DNA from: Gibbula magus
Lineage: Eukaryota > Mollusca > Gastropoda > Trochida > Trochidae
Assembly (NCBI GenBank): GCA_936450465.1
Contig: OW388297.1
Span: 49,573,630 to 49,637,629, forward strand
DNA length: 64,000 nucleotides
Direction: 5' to 3'
The position numbers and the translations under genes were made by a program. The notes beneath the pieces were generated by a model. That model was not told where the DNA came from, made no database searches, and worked only from the letters and a program-made list of their open reading frames with translations. Positions 24,777 through 45,221 of this stretch are shown one piece after another (position 1 is the stretch's first letter; the number at the start of each line of letters is the position of its first letter).

Positions 24777-25111
24777 ATTCAAAACGTGTTTCTGTTCACC
24801 CATCAGTCAATCTGGGTACCTGGTTTGATAGTGATTGCAATGAGAAATTTAACCCCATAGTAGCTTAAATGGCGTATTAGGTCGTTTACCTCTCCAGAAG
24901 ATGAAAATGTTAAAAATAATGATGTTTTTCTTGCACAATGGAGCTAACGCCTTAAGAAAATTTTCATGTAACTAAATGTTTTGAAAGGTATTAAAAATGT
25001 ATGAGGAAGACCTCTGAAATTTACAAATGCATACGGTTCAATCGATGTAATCACCGAGATCAGTAGCGGATCAATAATGTTCAATGGTGTGGGGATGTTC
25101 GAACCCCCATA
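24777..25111. other. non-coding, nothing recognised
   Basis: No gene or repeat family supported. Confidence 0.4.
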
Positions 25112-25663
25112 CACTCAACCGCAAAAGAAACGTCACCACATTTTCAACAGAGTAAAAGACGAACTACTGTGACAGGAGAAAGTCGATTTTGAATGATTTG
25201 TATAGGGACATGATGTATCAAGAGGTACTCGCAATTTCAAACACCTGAGTGTAAAACTTTTATTTTTATATCTGCTCAAATACACTTCGGGTGTTGAAAT
25301 TGTTTTTTCAAAATAGTGTTTGGCCAGCTTGTTTGACATCTAACTTTAAACTTGACAAAATGTAGATTTTAAGTTAATACAATATCATGTCGACATAAAT
25401 AACTTTCTTGGACTAAACTTTGTTGACGCGTCTTTACTGTAGGACGTCACAAAACAAGCAATAAAGCTGATTTGACTATCCTATCTCGTCTAGTTAAGGA
25501 GATTACAAAACGACGATTTTTTAAAAGTTGGTTTCTCAGAAGTATAATCAGATAATGTTTAGAAAATTTATATCAAGTTTAGTTGGGTTCTGAAGACATG
25601 ATGTCACTCGTGGATTGGCTTATGTTTTATTCTGTATGGTGACGTTTCTTTTGCGGTTGAGTG
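25112..25663. mobile_element. TA-flanked inverted-repeat element J3
   Basis: Terminal repeats CACTCAACCGCAAAAGAAAC on both sides, about 45 bases with few mismatches, flanked by TA (25110-25111 and 25664-25665). The CAAAAGAAA core is shared with family J, so it is probably a related Tc1/mariner-type non-autonomous element. 552 bases with no transposase. Confidence 0.9.
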
Positions 25664-25852
25664 TAGTTCCTCTATCTTGCAGATCATGCACATATTGAGC
25701 CCTAGGGATGTTGCTAAATAACCAGCGAAACTCGTCGTGTAAAAACAGAGGCAAGACAGACAAACCAGAATGATGGCTGACAATTTCAAACGTTCTGTGA
25801 CTATTCAAAGTATAACATTTCCTAAGAATCAAACAAGTTATATTTCAATAGT

Positions 25853-25858
25853 TTTATT
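25853..25858 (-). terminator. candidate polyadenylation signal, ependymin-related gene 2
   Basis: AATAAA on the minus strand about 165 bases beyond the stop codon at 26023, in an AT-rich context. Confidence 0.4.
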
Positions 25859-26022
25859 TTCAATACTATCATTTCCATATTACAAATTGCATAATTTAGT
25901 CATGTATTTATATAAACGTTACTTTGGGGGCTCCGGTATCGCCGACTGAGCCCCTTAATAAACCAAGGGAGGTAACTCTAATAATGAACGTAATGAAACG
26001 AATTTCATTGGTCAATAAGAGT

Positions 26023-34486
<8,464 letters not shown>

Positions 34487-34534
34487 GTTGATTAACTCCT
34501 GTAGAAGAAAGAGGACGAGTTCGGATATCTATCT

Positions 34535-34570
34535 GATATATACATACAATCTGCACGGGATAGTCACGTG
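34535..34570 (-). promoter_or_regulatory. core promoter of ependymin-related gene 2
   Basis: GTATATATC on the minus strand (34543-34535) ends 49 bases before the ATG at 34486. CACGTG (34565-34570, within GTCACGTG on the plus strand) lies 22 bases beyond the TATA box. The order and spacing mirror gene 1. Confidence 0.65.
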
Positions 34571-34599
34571 CTGTCTCATATGATAACAACAAGTCTAAT

Positions 34600-35980
34600 C
34601 GAAGCAAATCTCTTATGGGAACACGATAACACTTATTGTTTTTCATTTTGTAGTAGGGGAACCAGTCTCCACCCCCCTCCCCTGTCTGTTATTGTGCATG
34701 TACTTTTTGATGATCCCCAAAGGCGACCCTCCCTCCCCTTTGAACAGATCTGAATCCGCCTGTCGATACGGTACAGGGAACCCCGGCCCCCAATTTCAAC
34801 TAATTGTTTTACGGTTACTTACTTTATCGAAGTCGAACCGCTATTCCTGCAACCTTTCTCATAATGAAAAATATGTTGCATTTTCTGAATTATAGTTTCG
34901 TTTTTAAGAGATTGGACGATGAAACAAAATATATATAATAAATAGCAGGTTTATTGTGTCTTTCATCCAAAAATGTAAGAAAATTTGGGGGTCACCGAAC
35001 GATTTAAAGAGTTATCGGCATTAACGGCAAATTACGCCATTTTGACTGATTTCATGTATTCAAATAAAGCGCGCTTTCAACGAATAAGCTCGGAATTCTT
35101 TCAAAAACATTTCAGTTACATACGGGGATGAATAGCTAGTCTATATTTTGAAAATTAATGACACTGGAAAGAGAAACAAAATTAAATTAAGTACTTTTTA
35201 ATTAAAAACGGCATTTTTCTCATCGTTTTTCGCATATTCAATAGGATTTCTCACTGACACACATATTTTAGATATTGCTAAAAGTGCAATATAATGTGCA
35301 TATTTGAATAAACAAACGAATTCAGAAATAAAAATAGGGTGTAACCGGAGGTTTTTCATCACTTTAACGTCATTTCCTAACGTCACGGCAATTTTGATGG
35401 TTTCAAGTGTAACTTTGACGGCCTACCGTGTAATTATCATCGAACAATCTATCAATCTAAGAGTGCATGCTGAAAGGATAACCATCAGTTGATTATACCA
35501 GGCGAATTAAATTCGTCAGTAACAAAAGATACGTATGTAATTCGAATAACACACACGGTAACATATTTACCGTGAATATAGGTGACGTTAACGTTATGCG
35601 GCTTAACGAAAAATGACCGTTAAAAAGGCGTTACGGCAATTTTAAGCGCTTCCCGTTAGTGTATGCATAAGCGTATGCCCCAAACAACGTATCCCATATA
35701 TTTTGAGACGTATTCACTACAAAATACAAAATGTTGTCGCAAAATGTTACCGTAAACGAGTTCGATTTCTGGGTCCCATCTCTCCTTAATATATCACAAT
35801 TCAATCAGTGTTTGAATATCATGTTATGGTATTTTGGATATTCAGGTATATAAAATATTGATTGTCTACACATGAAGTTGTATCCAGCATCATCGAATGG
35901 TTCAAACACAATATGTTGATGTTTAGATATTTCTGTAAACGATTAGATAGTTAAGTTCTCAATTCAAGGATACATGCATG
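34600..35980. other. non-coding upstream of ependymin-related gene 2
   Basis: No gene supported. 'acggcaattttga'-type phrases recur near 35030, 35386 and 35634, perhaps traces of an eroded repeat. Confidence 0.4.
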
Positions 35981-36270
35981 TATTATAATGTTATTAATTA
36001 AGTATTTCCGTATTGGCCGAGTTAAAGGTCCTCGGTCCATTGTATTGGCCCTCGACTTCGTCACTAACACTAAACATCTCATTTATATTGCAATAATGAT
36101 AAAAACGATTGGTGAACAGATATCATGAGTCAAAGTTGTGAAGCGATACCTTCGGACTTTCACCAATTGTACGACTTTGCATCCTCAGACTCATATTGGC
36201 CCAGTTTCCCCGTATTGGCCCAGTTTGTCTCGTATTGGCAAAGTTTACCCGTATTGGCCCAGTTGTCGAA
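35981..36270. mobile_element. repeat E, copy 2, with serial TATTGGCC motifs
   Basis: Starts TTATTAATTAAGTATTTCCG like copy 1. At 36195-36262 the phrase CGTATTGGCCCAGTT recurs about four times at 15-25 base spacing. The opposite strand reads GGCCAATACG, that is, serial CCAAT boxes. Confidence 0.7.
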
Positions 36271-36657
36271 TCATATGATCTAGTCCGTGAATACCGTATA
36301 CGTGCCATAACATTGAGAGTTTATAATTAATAACTACTGAGATTGTTGTATCACTTGTTGTTAAAAAACAATAAATGTAATCTTTGAAAGAGTACCTTTT
36401 GAAACCGATTCCTCTAATGAAGGAGTAAAACTATACTATACTGAAGAAGTGTTATTCATTATGAAGATGTTGCCACCAAGACAACAGATTACACATGGCA
36501 CTGCAAGTGTTTGCAAAGTAAGTCGTTAAATGTTAAAAAAGGCATGGCAGGTACCGTTTCGTCATTTCCATTTTCCAACATGAACGACCTTCACCTTCTT
36601 ATGTCCGTCCTTATAACCAAGCTTGTCTCAATCTCACATTGGGTAATTTGAATACAG

Positions 36658-36886
36658 ATTTCTCTGATGAAATTTCCCATGGGTGATATAGTGGAGAGTA
36701 ACGGACCATATATAAAACCCTGGGTAACCGAGGATGCAGCAACCCGTATTCTTCCAACACTATCCATTCCAGACCACGGGCCGTTCACTGCCCATAATTC
36801 TTTCAAGCGAACAGCAAACAAAAGACTTCAAAAACTCCAAGAAATTCGCCACCGACAACTTCAACAACCACATGACTCTTCTGAAC
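36658..36886 (+). CDS. candidate internal coding exon, unknown protein
   Basis: Acceptor TTTGAATACAG ends at 36657 and donor C/GTATGT begins at 36887. The frame is fully open in between (76 residues, ending phase 1). The translation has ordinary, non-repetitive protein character: residues such as GPYIKPWVTEDAATRI and LSIPDHGPF, then a basic amphipathic helix KRTANKRLQKLQEIRHRQLQ. GC content is higher than in the flanks. I do not recognise the family and see no neighbouring exons. It lies between two minus-strand genes on the opposite strand. A TTAA element starts 51 bases downstream. It could be an exon remnant. Confidence 0.4.
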
Positions 36887-36937
36887 GTATGTAATCCACA
36901 TGCGACAGCATTACCCCAATTCTTTCAGGAGATTTAA

Positions 36938-37408
36938 AGGTACATCCATTGTGTCGGTGGGGGTCACATATTGCAAACGATATACATGGTATTACTTTAT
37001 CGAGAGGTACCGACTGTTACCGAAAACTACCATTTTGATGCTGTAGACTTAGCATATTGACGATATGAAAGTAAAAGTAATGATTTCTGATCGAAAACCG
37101 GACAATGCATAGCGGGTGGCGCTCGTCAATGAGTCACACGTAATTTGGAAATCTTGTTTATAACAGACAAAAAGACAAATTTGAGATGAGTTGAGGTCAC
37201 ATAACAACTGTGCATGTAAATTGGACGTGCAGTTTCGGTTTTTGCACATGCATAATGATGTTACTCAATTTTGGTAATTATGATATATTTGGCGATTGGG
37301 GCTAAATATGCAAGTTGAGTGAATTTATTTGTATTATAGACAGTACATGTGGTGAGTTGGAACGTATTAAAGTCAAATAAAATGGTATGAAACACAATGG
37401 ATGCACCT
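36938..37408 (+). mobile_element. TTAA element family K, copy 1
   Basis: 471 bases between TTAA motifs. Ends are AGGTACATCCATTGTG and the complement of AGGTGCATCCATTGTG. The interior shares CGAAAACCGGACAATGCATAG-type and 'gtgcagtttcggtttttgca' phrases with 46.35-46.85 kb. Confidence 0.9.
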
Positions 37409-37435
37409 TTAACCACTATAATGAATGAATGAATG

Positions 37436-37565
37436 GTAACCTTTTCCTATGGATAAGGCTTATCGAGTCGTGTTATGAGATATTTTTCCCTCGAACATAA
37501 CAATATACCGTATAAACTTTAATAATGAATAGAAAAAAATATGCGAAAAAACGTGCTAGAGCGCC
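37436..37565 (+). mobile_element. TTAA element family B, copy 3 (right end only)
   Basis: Only the last 130 bases are present: 'ggataaggcttatcgagtcg', 'taacaatataccgtataaac' and the end ACGTGCTAGAGCGCC. Truncated on the left. Confidence 0.7.
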
Positions 37566-37603
37566 TAAGTGTAATGTCCGAGCGTGTGTGTGCGTTGTAT
37601 TCT

Positions 37604-37924
37604 GGGGCTGTATTTAGTTTTTTCAATTTTTTTTGTTCAAATTTCCCATCTATGATGATAGTTTATGTCATTCATATTTACTTGAGACGATAAAAACAAC
37701 TTATTAAACAAATCACAGTGGAAATAACTGCGTATAAAGGAAAATTGCATGGCGACCATTTTAATGTGAACACATTTTAATATTTAGAGTTAGAAAATGA
37801 TTCCCATGTGCATGCATTTTAAAATTGATTTTCCGAAAAGAGAAAGGTCTTTTACTGTTGGTGACCTTATTTTTCAAATACATTTCATTGACTTATTTGA
37901 GCGAAAAAACGTGCTACTTCCCCT
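37604..37924 (+). mobile_element. TTAA element family A, copy 3
   Basis: The right end ACGTGCTACTTCCCCT is followed by TTAA (37925-37928). Interior 'tttatgtcattcatatttac' and GGCGACCATTTTAATGTG match the family. The left terminus is diverged. Confidence 0.8.
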
Positions 37925-37929
37925 TTAAA

Positions 37930-38595
37930 GTGTACGCCAAGAAACTGTGTTGGCATCTCACATCGAAACGCCACGTCCATTGCATTTGGCTGTCACTATA
38001 CATGTAACATTGCTTTCCATGATAAACGTTAAACACATACAATGTAAAGACCCAGTACATAACACACATCAGTCTGATTCTGCATTAAGAACATATAGTA
38101 AATTCATATTAGCAAGTGACCTTTATTATAAATAACATGGACATAATATGGACATGACTGCTCGAAAGAATGTATAATTAAATGTTGTCCTCAAAAGTTG
38201 ATATTGACGTGTTAAATTGAAATTAAAACGAAAATGGAACAAACAGTGAACTAAAAAATATTTCATATTTTGATATAAAACAAATAAAAATAAGTTAAGA
38301 ACAAATAAAAAATAACTATTAACACACAATCACGTACGTATAAATATATACAAGACTAGATAACAGTATGCGTATTCAGCGACTCTCTAATGAGATATAT
38401 AGAGTCCCTGGTATAACAGGGTATTAACATGAGTAATTACTTCACTAATATGTCAGAAACGATTTTCCATTCTATCTTGGAAAAAAATAACGTGATTTGT
38501 TTTCCATTACAGGTCAGATGTCTGACTAATGTCAAACACGTTCTATGGAATTCTAAGAAACAGTCATATCGTTGGCTGAAAGCACAGATCCATTT
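37930..38595. other. non-coding, nothing recognised
   Basis: AT-rich DNA without supported genes or repeats. Confidence 0.4.
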
Positions 38596-39029
38596 CAGTC
38601 TGATTAAAATCGACGGTTTTCCGAGGAATACAAAGTGCAAAATAGTGCATCTACCGGGATATGAACTCATATATTTCAGGGATTTCCACGCCAAACCGTC
38701 TGATAACAGCCCGTAGACTTCCGTGTTCTGACGCAATTCAGTTAACCAATCATAAGACGTCAAACAAAAGCTTTCGGTGCGAAAAGCTAGGGGCAGATGA
38801 CTCAAAACAGCTATCCTTTCGTCTGTTCCGAATGCTTTCAAAACATAGACCTTTTAAAAACTATGATGTGATTGGTCAGCTATTTGACTGGGGTTTGGCT
38901 GCGCTATACTGGTGCGGTACGTGCGCCTAAGCGGGGTGTTGTCAGACCTTGTGGCGAGGAATCTACAGAACCTGTTCGTATCCGGTAGAAAGTTTATTCC
39001 TCGGAACAAGGTCGATTTTTATCAGATTG
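38596..39029 (-). mobile_element. inverted-repeat element C, copy 2
   Basis: Ends are CAGTCTGATTAAAATCGAC and a slightly diverged complement (ending CAGATTG). AGATCCATTT (38586-38595) and AGATCCACTT (39030-39039) form a 10-bp target duplication with one mismatch. The interior is inverted relative to copy 1. It carries the same CCAAT-containing segment, followed by a frame beginning KAFGTDERIAV, which matches KAFGTDKRIAV in copy 1. Confidence 0.92.
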
Positions 39030-39374
39030 AGATCCACTTTGACATGGAGCAAGTTTTGATTGGCTGAATCTCTTTATTCTTACAATTTGGCATAACTAAA
39101 CACTTCGATGAGCCACAATACTGGATTTTGCAGACGAATAAACTAGCCATATCTTTGACCAATACTTCAGTCCAAACATCGTCCACAGCACCTGACCGGA
39201 CTCGAAAAACTTAAATCTTTAGTTTCGATTCACAGGGAAACAACATGTTTCAAGATCATTGCAACGTCGTGCTGTCCAGCCCGGATTTTCCCGGTCCTTC
39301 CCAAAATTGCTCATTGTTACTGTTCAGAGCTTGCACACAAACTTGTTCTCACAGACGTCTTCAGTATCTTCACT

Positions 39375-39380
39375 TTTATT
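39375..39380 (-). terminator. candidate polyadenylation signal of the mucin-like gene
   Basis: AATAAA on the minus strand about 345 bases past the predicted stop at 39726. Not confirmed. Confidence 0.25.
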
Positions 39381-39725
39381 CCAGTTATCACCCATCAACA
39401 ATAATTTGATTTCGAGAGATTTGGTTAATATATCAACAATCATGTGATTTGCCTGGATTTGTCGGACATATCATTTGCCTCGGGTGCACTTCCATGCTCA
39501 AGTGAAAAGGATGTTATGTAATAATTTGGCTATCCAGCAATTTGATTTGCTGAACTACATTTCACTTAGCACGTGCCCAATACGACCATGTCGCATCGAT
39601 AGTGGAAAGATCATCCAACAGTTACGACGTCGGATAAAATTGACGTTAAAATACCGTCAACCCATCACGTCATGTCATGGCAGCCATTAGCTACCAAAGT
39701 CAGATCATTATGGCATTCAACGTGT

Positions 39726-42700
39726 CTATCTGTTCCAACCGGATATCCGCCCCTTACATGATGGTGAACACGATGGCGATCTGAAATACCAATAAATCAG
39801 GTGTTAAATTCCACGATACGTATCATGATATATTGCAACCATACTCGATTCTAACAATCCAAAGGCAACGACGCTATCACGATACATCAACTCTTAACGC
39901 TGTATTTATCTCCATCTACGTAAAGTGTCACGATTGTTACATTCTAATTAATATGGGAAACCTACACGTAAAACAATAGCGCTATTTGCTTTTAAACAGT
40001 GCCATAGAAACATACGATCGTTTTACTTCGATAGGCAAACGTTGTAATCATAGAATGTTACAAGGACTTTACAAGGGTGCATACTGCTTAAGATCCTTTC
40101 GTATACTGTTTTGAAACACATACATTTTTTGACAGACGTTTTAATAACATAATTAGTTTAATAACATGGGATACTCACAAGCTGCAGATTATACGACACT
40201 TCTCAATATCACTGAATGATATTTTGGGTTTTCTGATAGTTGCAATTGTTGTAGGTTTCGTAGTTGTAGTAGTAGTTGTAGTTGGGGTAGTTGTTGTAGT
40301 AGTAGTAGTTGTAGTAGTAGTTGTTGTGGTAGTAGTTGTAGTAGTGGTAATAGTTGTTGTAGTAGGAGTAGTTGTTGTGGTAGGAATACTTGTAGTAGGA
40401 CTAGTTGTGGTAGTAGTTGTAGTAGTAGAAGTTGTAGTTGGGGTAGTTGATGTAGTAGTAGTTGTAGTAGTAGTTGTTGTGGTAGTAGTTGTAGTAGTGG
40501 TAATAGTAGTTGTAGTAGGAGTAGTTGTAGTAGTCGGAGTAGTTGTAGTTGTAGGAGTAGTTGTAGTAGTCGAAGTAGTTGTAGTTGTAGGAATAGTTGT
40601 AGTAGTAGGAGTAGTTGTAGTTGTAGGAGTAGTTGTAGTAGTCGAAGTAGTTGTAGTTGTAGTAGGAGTAGTTGTAGTAGTTGTTGTAGTAGTAGAAGTA
40701 GTTGTTTTAGTTGTAATAGCAGTAGCAGAAGGAATGTTTGTTGCAGTTGTAGTTGTTGTTGTAGTTCTATTCGGAGAAGTTGTAGTAATAGTGGTTGTTG
40801 TATTTGAAGGAGGTTCGGTCGTTGAAGTGTTTGTTGAAGAAGTGGAACTAGAAGTAACAGTTAGGTATTCATTCGTCATGATAGTTGATTTTGCTGTTGA
40901 ATTCGTAGTAGTAGGTGCAGACCTTGTCACTACAGAAGATGGTATGTGTACTGCGTTGATAGATGTTGCAAAATTTGAAGTTGATGCTAATGTTGAAGAA
41001 ACGCCGGTAGACATCACTGATGTCTGTGTTGTCCTGAGTGATGATTGTGCGCTGGAGGTTGTTTCTGAAGATTGTGATGATGTTGATGGTGATGCTGATG
41101 AAGATAAACTTGTTGATACCTGTTGATTTGTTGATGAATATCCGGAATTTACAGAAGCTTGCGTTGCCTGTTGAAACATGGTTGTTACCGGATTCAATTT
41201 CGTGGTTAATTCTCTAGACATGGACTCAGTTTTGGGCGATGACATTACAGCTGATGATACTTGGTTATGTTTTGAATTAATAACATTTATGGAATAACTT
41301 GACGTAGCTCCAGTCGACGTCACAGCTTTGACTGTCGTGTCTGTTGATGGTTGACTATTTGTCAAAGACTTTTCAACTATTGTTTGGGTATTTGCTGAAG
41401 ACGTTGTAGTATTTGCTGAAGACGGTGTAGTATTTGCTGAAGACGGTGTAGTATTTATTGAAGATGTCGAAGCAGAACGTGAAGATGGTGGACTATTTGT
41501 TGACAATGTTTGATTATTTGTCGAAGATACTGGACTAGTTGTCAAATATTGTGGACTAGCTGTCGAAGGTGGTGGACTGGTTGTCGAAGATGGTGGACTA
41601 GTTGTCGAAGATGGTGGACTGGTTGTCGATGATGGTGGATTGGTTTTCGAAGATGGTGGACTGGTTGTCGACGATTGTGTACTGGTTGTCGAAGATGCTG
41701 GACTAGTTGTAAAATATGCTGTACTAGTTTTCGAAGATGGTAGACTGGTTTTTGAAGGTGGTGGACTGGTTGTCGAAGGTGGTGGACTAGTTGTCGAAGA
41801 TGGTGGACTGGTTGTCGAATATGGTGTACTGGTTGTCGAAGCTGCTGGACTAGTTGTCGAAGATGGTGGACTGGTTGTCGAAGATGCTGGACTGGTTGTC
41901 GAAGATGCTGGACTGGTTGTCGAAGATGGCATACCATGTATTGAAGAACTAAGACCTTCCGTATCTGAAGAAGCTAAAACTGACCGACTTCTCACCCTAT
42001 AGTTCACACCGTCTATGAAGCCACTCAAATGTTCTGAGATATCAGGAGACAACTCTGTAAGTGGTTCAGGGAAGAGTTTAAGTCCTACATCTGAAAGTGT
42101 TTGATCTTCCAGAGAGTCTTCAGGTTCATGACTAGGGGACACTGTGACACCATTGTCCCTAGGTAGAGTATCCTGGCTATTTCCAGGAGCAGTTGGTGTC
42201 GTCATTGGTCCAGACATCACAGTGGTAGGAAAAGACGTTATGTCACCTGTGACATCTTTGTTTGGTATATCCAAAGAAATTACTTCATACACCCCAGTCT
42301 CAGTTCTTGTAACGGGCGTGGTAGTTTCAGTGGGTGTTATGGTTCCCGGTAAGGCTGATGATAACGTACTTATGGCGTCAGTTGTTAAAGAAATATCATC
42401 GTCCTTGACTCCCGTGGGCGTTGACCTCACGCTCGTCTGTGATGTGGATGATTCGACACTTTCTGTGGGTAAAGGAGCCATGCTGATAACATTAGATTTG
42501 GTCGGAAAACGAATTTCCTCAGGTTGAAAAGTCGTTGACTCAGCTGTTAGACGCTCCAGATCCTTCATTGTGCTTGATATGGTTGAGGTTAATGGAACTG
42601 ATGTTGCAGTTTCCTCATGGTTATATGTAAGAAGTCGATTTTCATTTACTTGCGGTAAAGTTTTGTCTTTCATTGTTACATACCCATCGTAACCTGACAT

Positions 42701-43000
42701 CGTATCATGATAAACAAACCCATTTGATGTAAACACGCTGTTTTCTGAATCAAAGTTTGAAGGGTCGGAAAACAAAATGTTGAACAATGACGGGCTTTTT
42801 GATTGTTTCTTGAATTTGTGTTCTGGTAGGAAGGTTTTCACGTAAATGCCATGCACTTTGTCCGGGTTCGGCGCTAATTTTTGTGCTAATTTGCTGTCTA
42901 AATTATCTTCGTCTACTGTGATAATATTGGGAACTGTCCGCGCTAGGATAACGGGCAGCAGGACTGTCAGGATGACGTTGAGGTAGAGAACGCGCATCAT
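39726..43000 (-). CDS. secreted Ser/Thr/Pro-rich mucin-like protein
   Basis: Exon 43000-40179 plus a predicted last exon 39780-39726 (donor TT/GTGAGT, acceptor GGTATTTCAG) give about 958 residues. The ATG at 43000 follows an acceptor (TTTTACATTTTCAG), so an upstream non-coding exon is likely. Residues 1-20 form a signal peptide (MMRVLYLNVILTVLLPVILA). Residues 21-150 are non-repetitive. About 357-504 hold 21 seven-residue repeats near PSSTTSP. About 730-917 are mostly Thr with Pro and Ser. The tail, read through the predicted splice, contains four cysteines spaced CRIIC, SPSC, SPSC. I see no cysteine elsewhere in the mature chain. Dense O-glycosylation is expected, so this is probably a mucus or matrix component; a shell-matrix role is possible but unproven. 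No membrane segment seen. The last exon rests on splice motifs only. Confidence 0.75.
40250..40840. repeat. GTA/GTT triplet repeat tract within the mucin-like gene
   Basis: Imperfect (GTA)n and (GTT)n triplets, encoding the Thr tract on the minus strand. The opposite strand gives a long Val-rich frame, which is an artefact of the triplet composition. Confidence 0.9.
41490..41935. repeat. 21-bp coding minisatellite within the mucin-like gene
   Basis: About 21 units of a 21-bp sequence near CTGGTTGTCGAAGATGGTGGA (plus strand), encoding the seven-residue PSSTTSP repeats on the minus strand. Length is a multiple of three throughout, so copy-number change keeps the frame. Confidence 0.92.
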
Positions 43001-43003
43001 CTG

Positions 43004-45193
43004 AAAATGTAAAATGATATATAAACTGAAAAGAAATAAGAAAACTGAATTTATGAAATGTAAATGTGTCATGGTGCAGTCTTTCGTCACTTCTGCATCT
43101 TAAAGAGAGGGTTCTATCGTTTTTTTTTGTTGAAACGAAATCCGAAAGGACATTCTTGTTTACATATATATTATATGAATTTATGCTTATTTCATACAGG
43201 CGAAACATATTGCTGCGAGTAAAATTATTATGGCTTTATAATTAAAATTTTGAATTCCTCGGCGCTACGAGTGTTGAAAGGTTTGCTATAGCACAATAAA
43301 ATATTGTTGATTAGTTTAATGATAAATTATGTGAATATTATACTAAAACATATGTTTTATTATTTTAAATTATTAAAAATATAAAATGGCGGACAGTCGG
43401 CGATAGAACTCTTTCTTTAAGTAAAACTTATTTTATTCTCAAAGTTAACTAACAATTATCTTTGCAGCGATATGCATGACGTCACGTTTTGCTTGATTAG
43501 CACTCGTACACGATGTATCTGTAGAATACCGCACCGTTACAAAAAGAGGTAACAACATACTCTGTATATTATATAATAAAATATCTGAGAGGGATGGACA
43601 GTTATGATAATTAACACTTTTCTTGCACGTCATTGGTTCAAAATGATTTGACGAATTGAGACTGGAAAATGTCCGTCGCCTTGTCATAAGTAAACACAAA
43701 ACATATTAGAGTAATATGTTTGAATATCACTCTAATAGTGTTTCTTATCATTTGTTATTCTCATGATTTATGAATATACATGCACATGTAGTTGTCACTT
43801 GTCCAGAGATTTTCGTTCGTAGTGAACTGCCATATTTATAATTACAATGAATAATCTTATTTATTATTAAAACGAGACATACTAATATAGCATCATTAAC
43901 TATCTCATACAAGAGTGAGCCATGGATAATAGACAAATGGTTGAACTTCTCACCCCAACGTATGGAACGGGCTATTTATTTTGTGGAAATGAAATTTCAG
44001 AGAACATTCCTGTTTACACACAAATATATTATGAATACATGATTAAAAAACAACCAAAATATGTCTGGGGGTAAAATTTTGGTGACTTTATCTTTGACAT
44101 TTTGATGAAGACTAGCGCACATCGATTAAAAAATTAAAACAATGAAAAGAGAGGTCATTCATCGACGCTACGAGCGTGGACAGGTTTGCTAGACATTGTT
44201 GATTAATTTGATGATGCATAATTTCTCTCTGAATGTTCTATCGACATGTGTTTTGTATTAGAAGGTTAACTAAGTATTTCTTAACATCATTAAATTTAGT
44301 ATAAATACAGCGTTTTTGTCCGTTCAAGTTATGCGGAAAAACAAAGTCGTTAATGTCGATAGCATTGATTTGATTTGGCATAAAAGGCTTCGACATACAT
44401 TTACGTGTTCCTTTATCCATGGTATATAGAATCTACATATTTAATCTACAATTTATTTTGAAAATACGATCCTTATAAAATCATAAAGTGTACTTGCGTA
44501 CTCCATAAACAACTGTTTTATGTTAAATAATATGTAAGCTGTGACCACCTAAGAACAGTGTGGCTGAAATTGAAATTCAAAGACAATATTACCATTTTAC
44601 TTACCTAAACATATGAACATATGGAGTATGTGATTGAGCACGATTTTGCTTTATAGGAAAATGGTTGTTAAAATGACGTCCTTTCTTACATTAGGTATTC
44701 AAAACATCACGAAGCTTTGTCGAAGACACGTGGGAAACAATAGGGCGTTGACAAGATAAAATGCAAATGATTCGCTTACTGCGATGTTTTCGATGAAGAA
44801 TAACATTTTAAGCCAATACGATTGGCTTAACATATGTACTGAGGAAATCCTGTATACTTAAAACATTAGAAAAAAAACATTGCACCGAATAACCTTGTCG
44901 GTAGAATAGTAAATGAGAGATACTATGACAAGATAAATTTTGTGAATCGTGCAATATAATCATTTTCGAAATAATTATCGATGTACTCGTATATCAATTA
45001 TATGATGAATTTTGAGAAGATACTTAAACGGTATGTAGCAAGAATGTATTATGCGGATGTATTTCCAGATAGATTTATTATGTGATAACTGTGATATAGA
45101 TAATTAGAAATATGCTGGTTTGCAGAGTGTATCGGATTAAAGAGATGTTGGTTTAGTTAGTTATTATTTTGATTTACTGTCGTTGTTTATAAA
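43004..45193. other. non-coding region upstream of the mucin-like gene
   Basis: Presumably contains the first intron, leader exon and promoter of the mucin-like gene, but none could be located. Two similar phrases ('gaatttatgcttatttcata' near 43175 and 'atgaatacatgattaaaaaa' near 44031, with related flanks) suggest a weak duplication of the upstream region. Confidence 0.35.
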
Positions 45194-45221
45194 TGATGAT
45201 GATGATGATGATGATGATGAT
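45194..45221. repeat. (GAT)n microsatellite
   Basis: Nine uninterrupted ATG/GAT triplets. Confidence 0.95.

Noticed and set aside
38437..38841. 134-residue frame as a stand-alone host gene
   Set aside because: It spans the end and interior of element C2; only the part shared with C1 is of interest and is reported as element cargo.
40224..41126. 300-residue Val-rich frame on the plus strand
   Set aside because: Antisense of the Thr/Ser-coding triplet repeat; composition follows from the repeat.
41542..41937. 131-residue His/Gln/Arg repetitive frame opposite or shifted to the mucin repeats
   Set aside because: Alternate-frame reading of the 21-bp minisatellite.
43001..43090. Start of the mucin-like protein at an upstream in-frame position (MTKDC...)
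   Set aside because: A good splice acceptor ends exactly before ATG 43000 and the upstream extension would bury the signal peptide.
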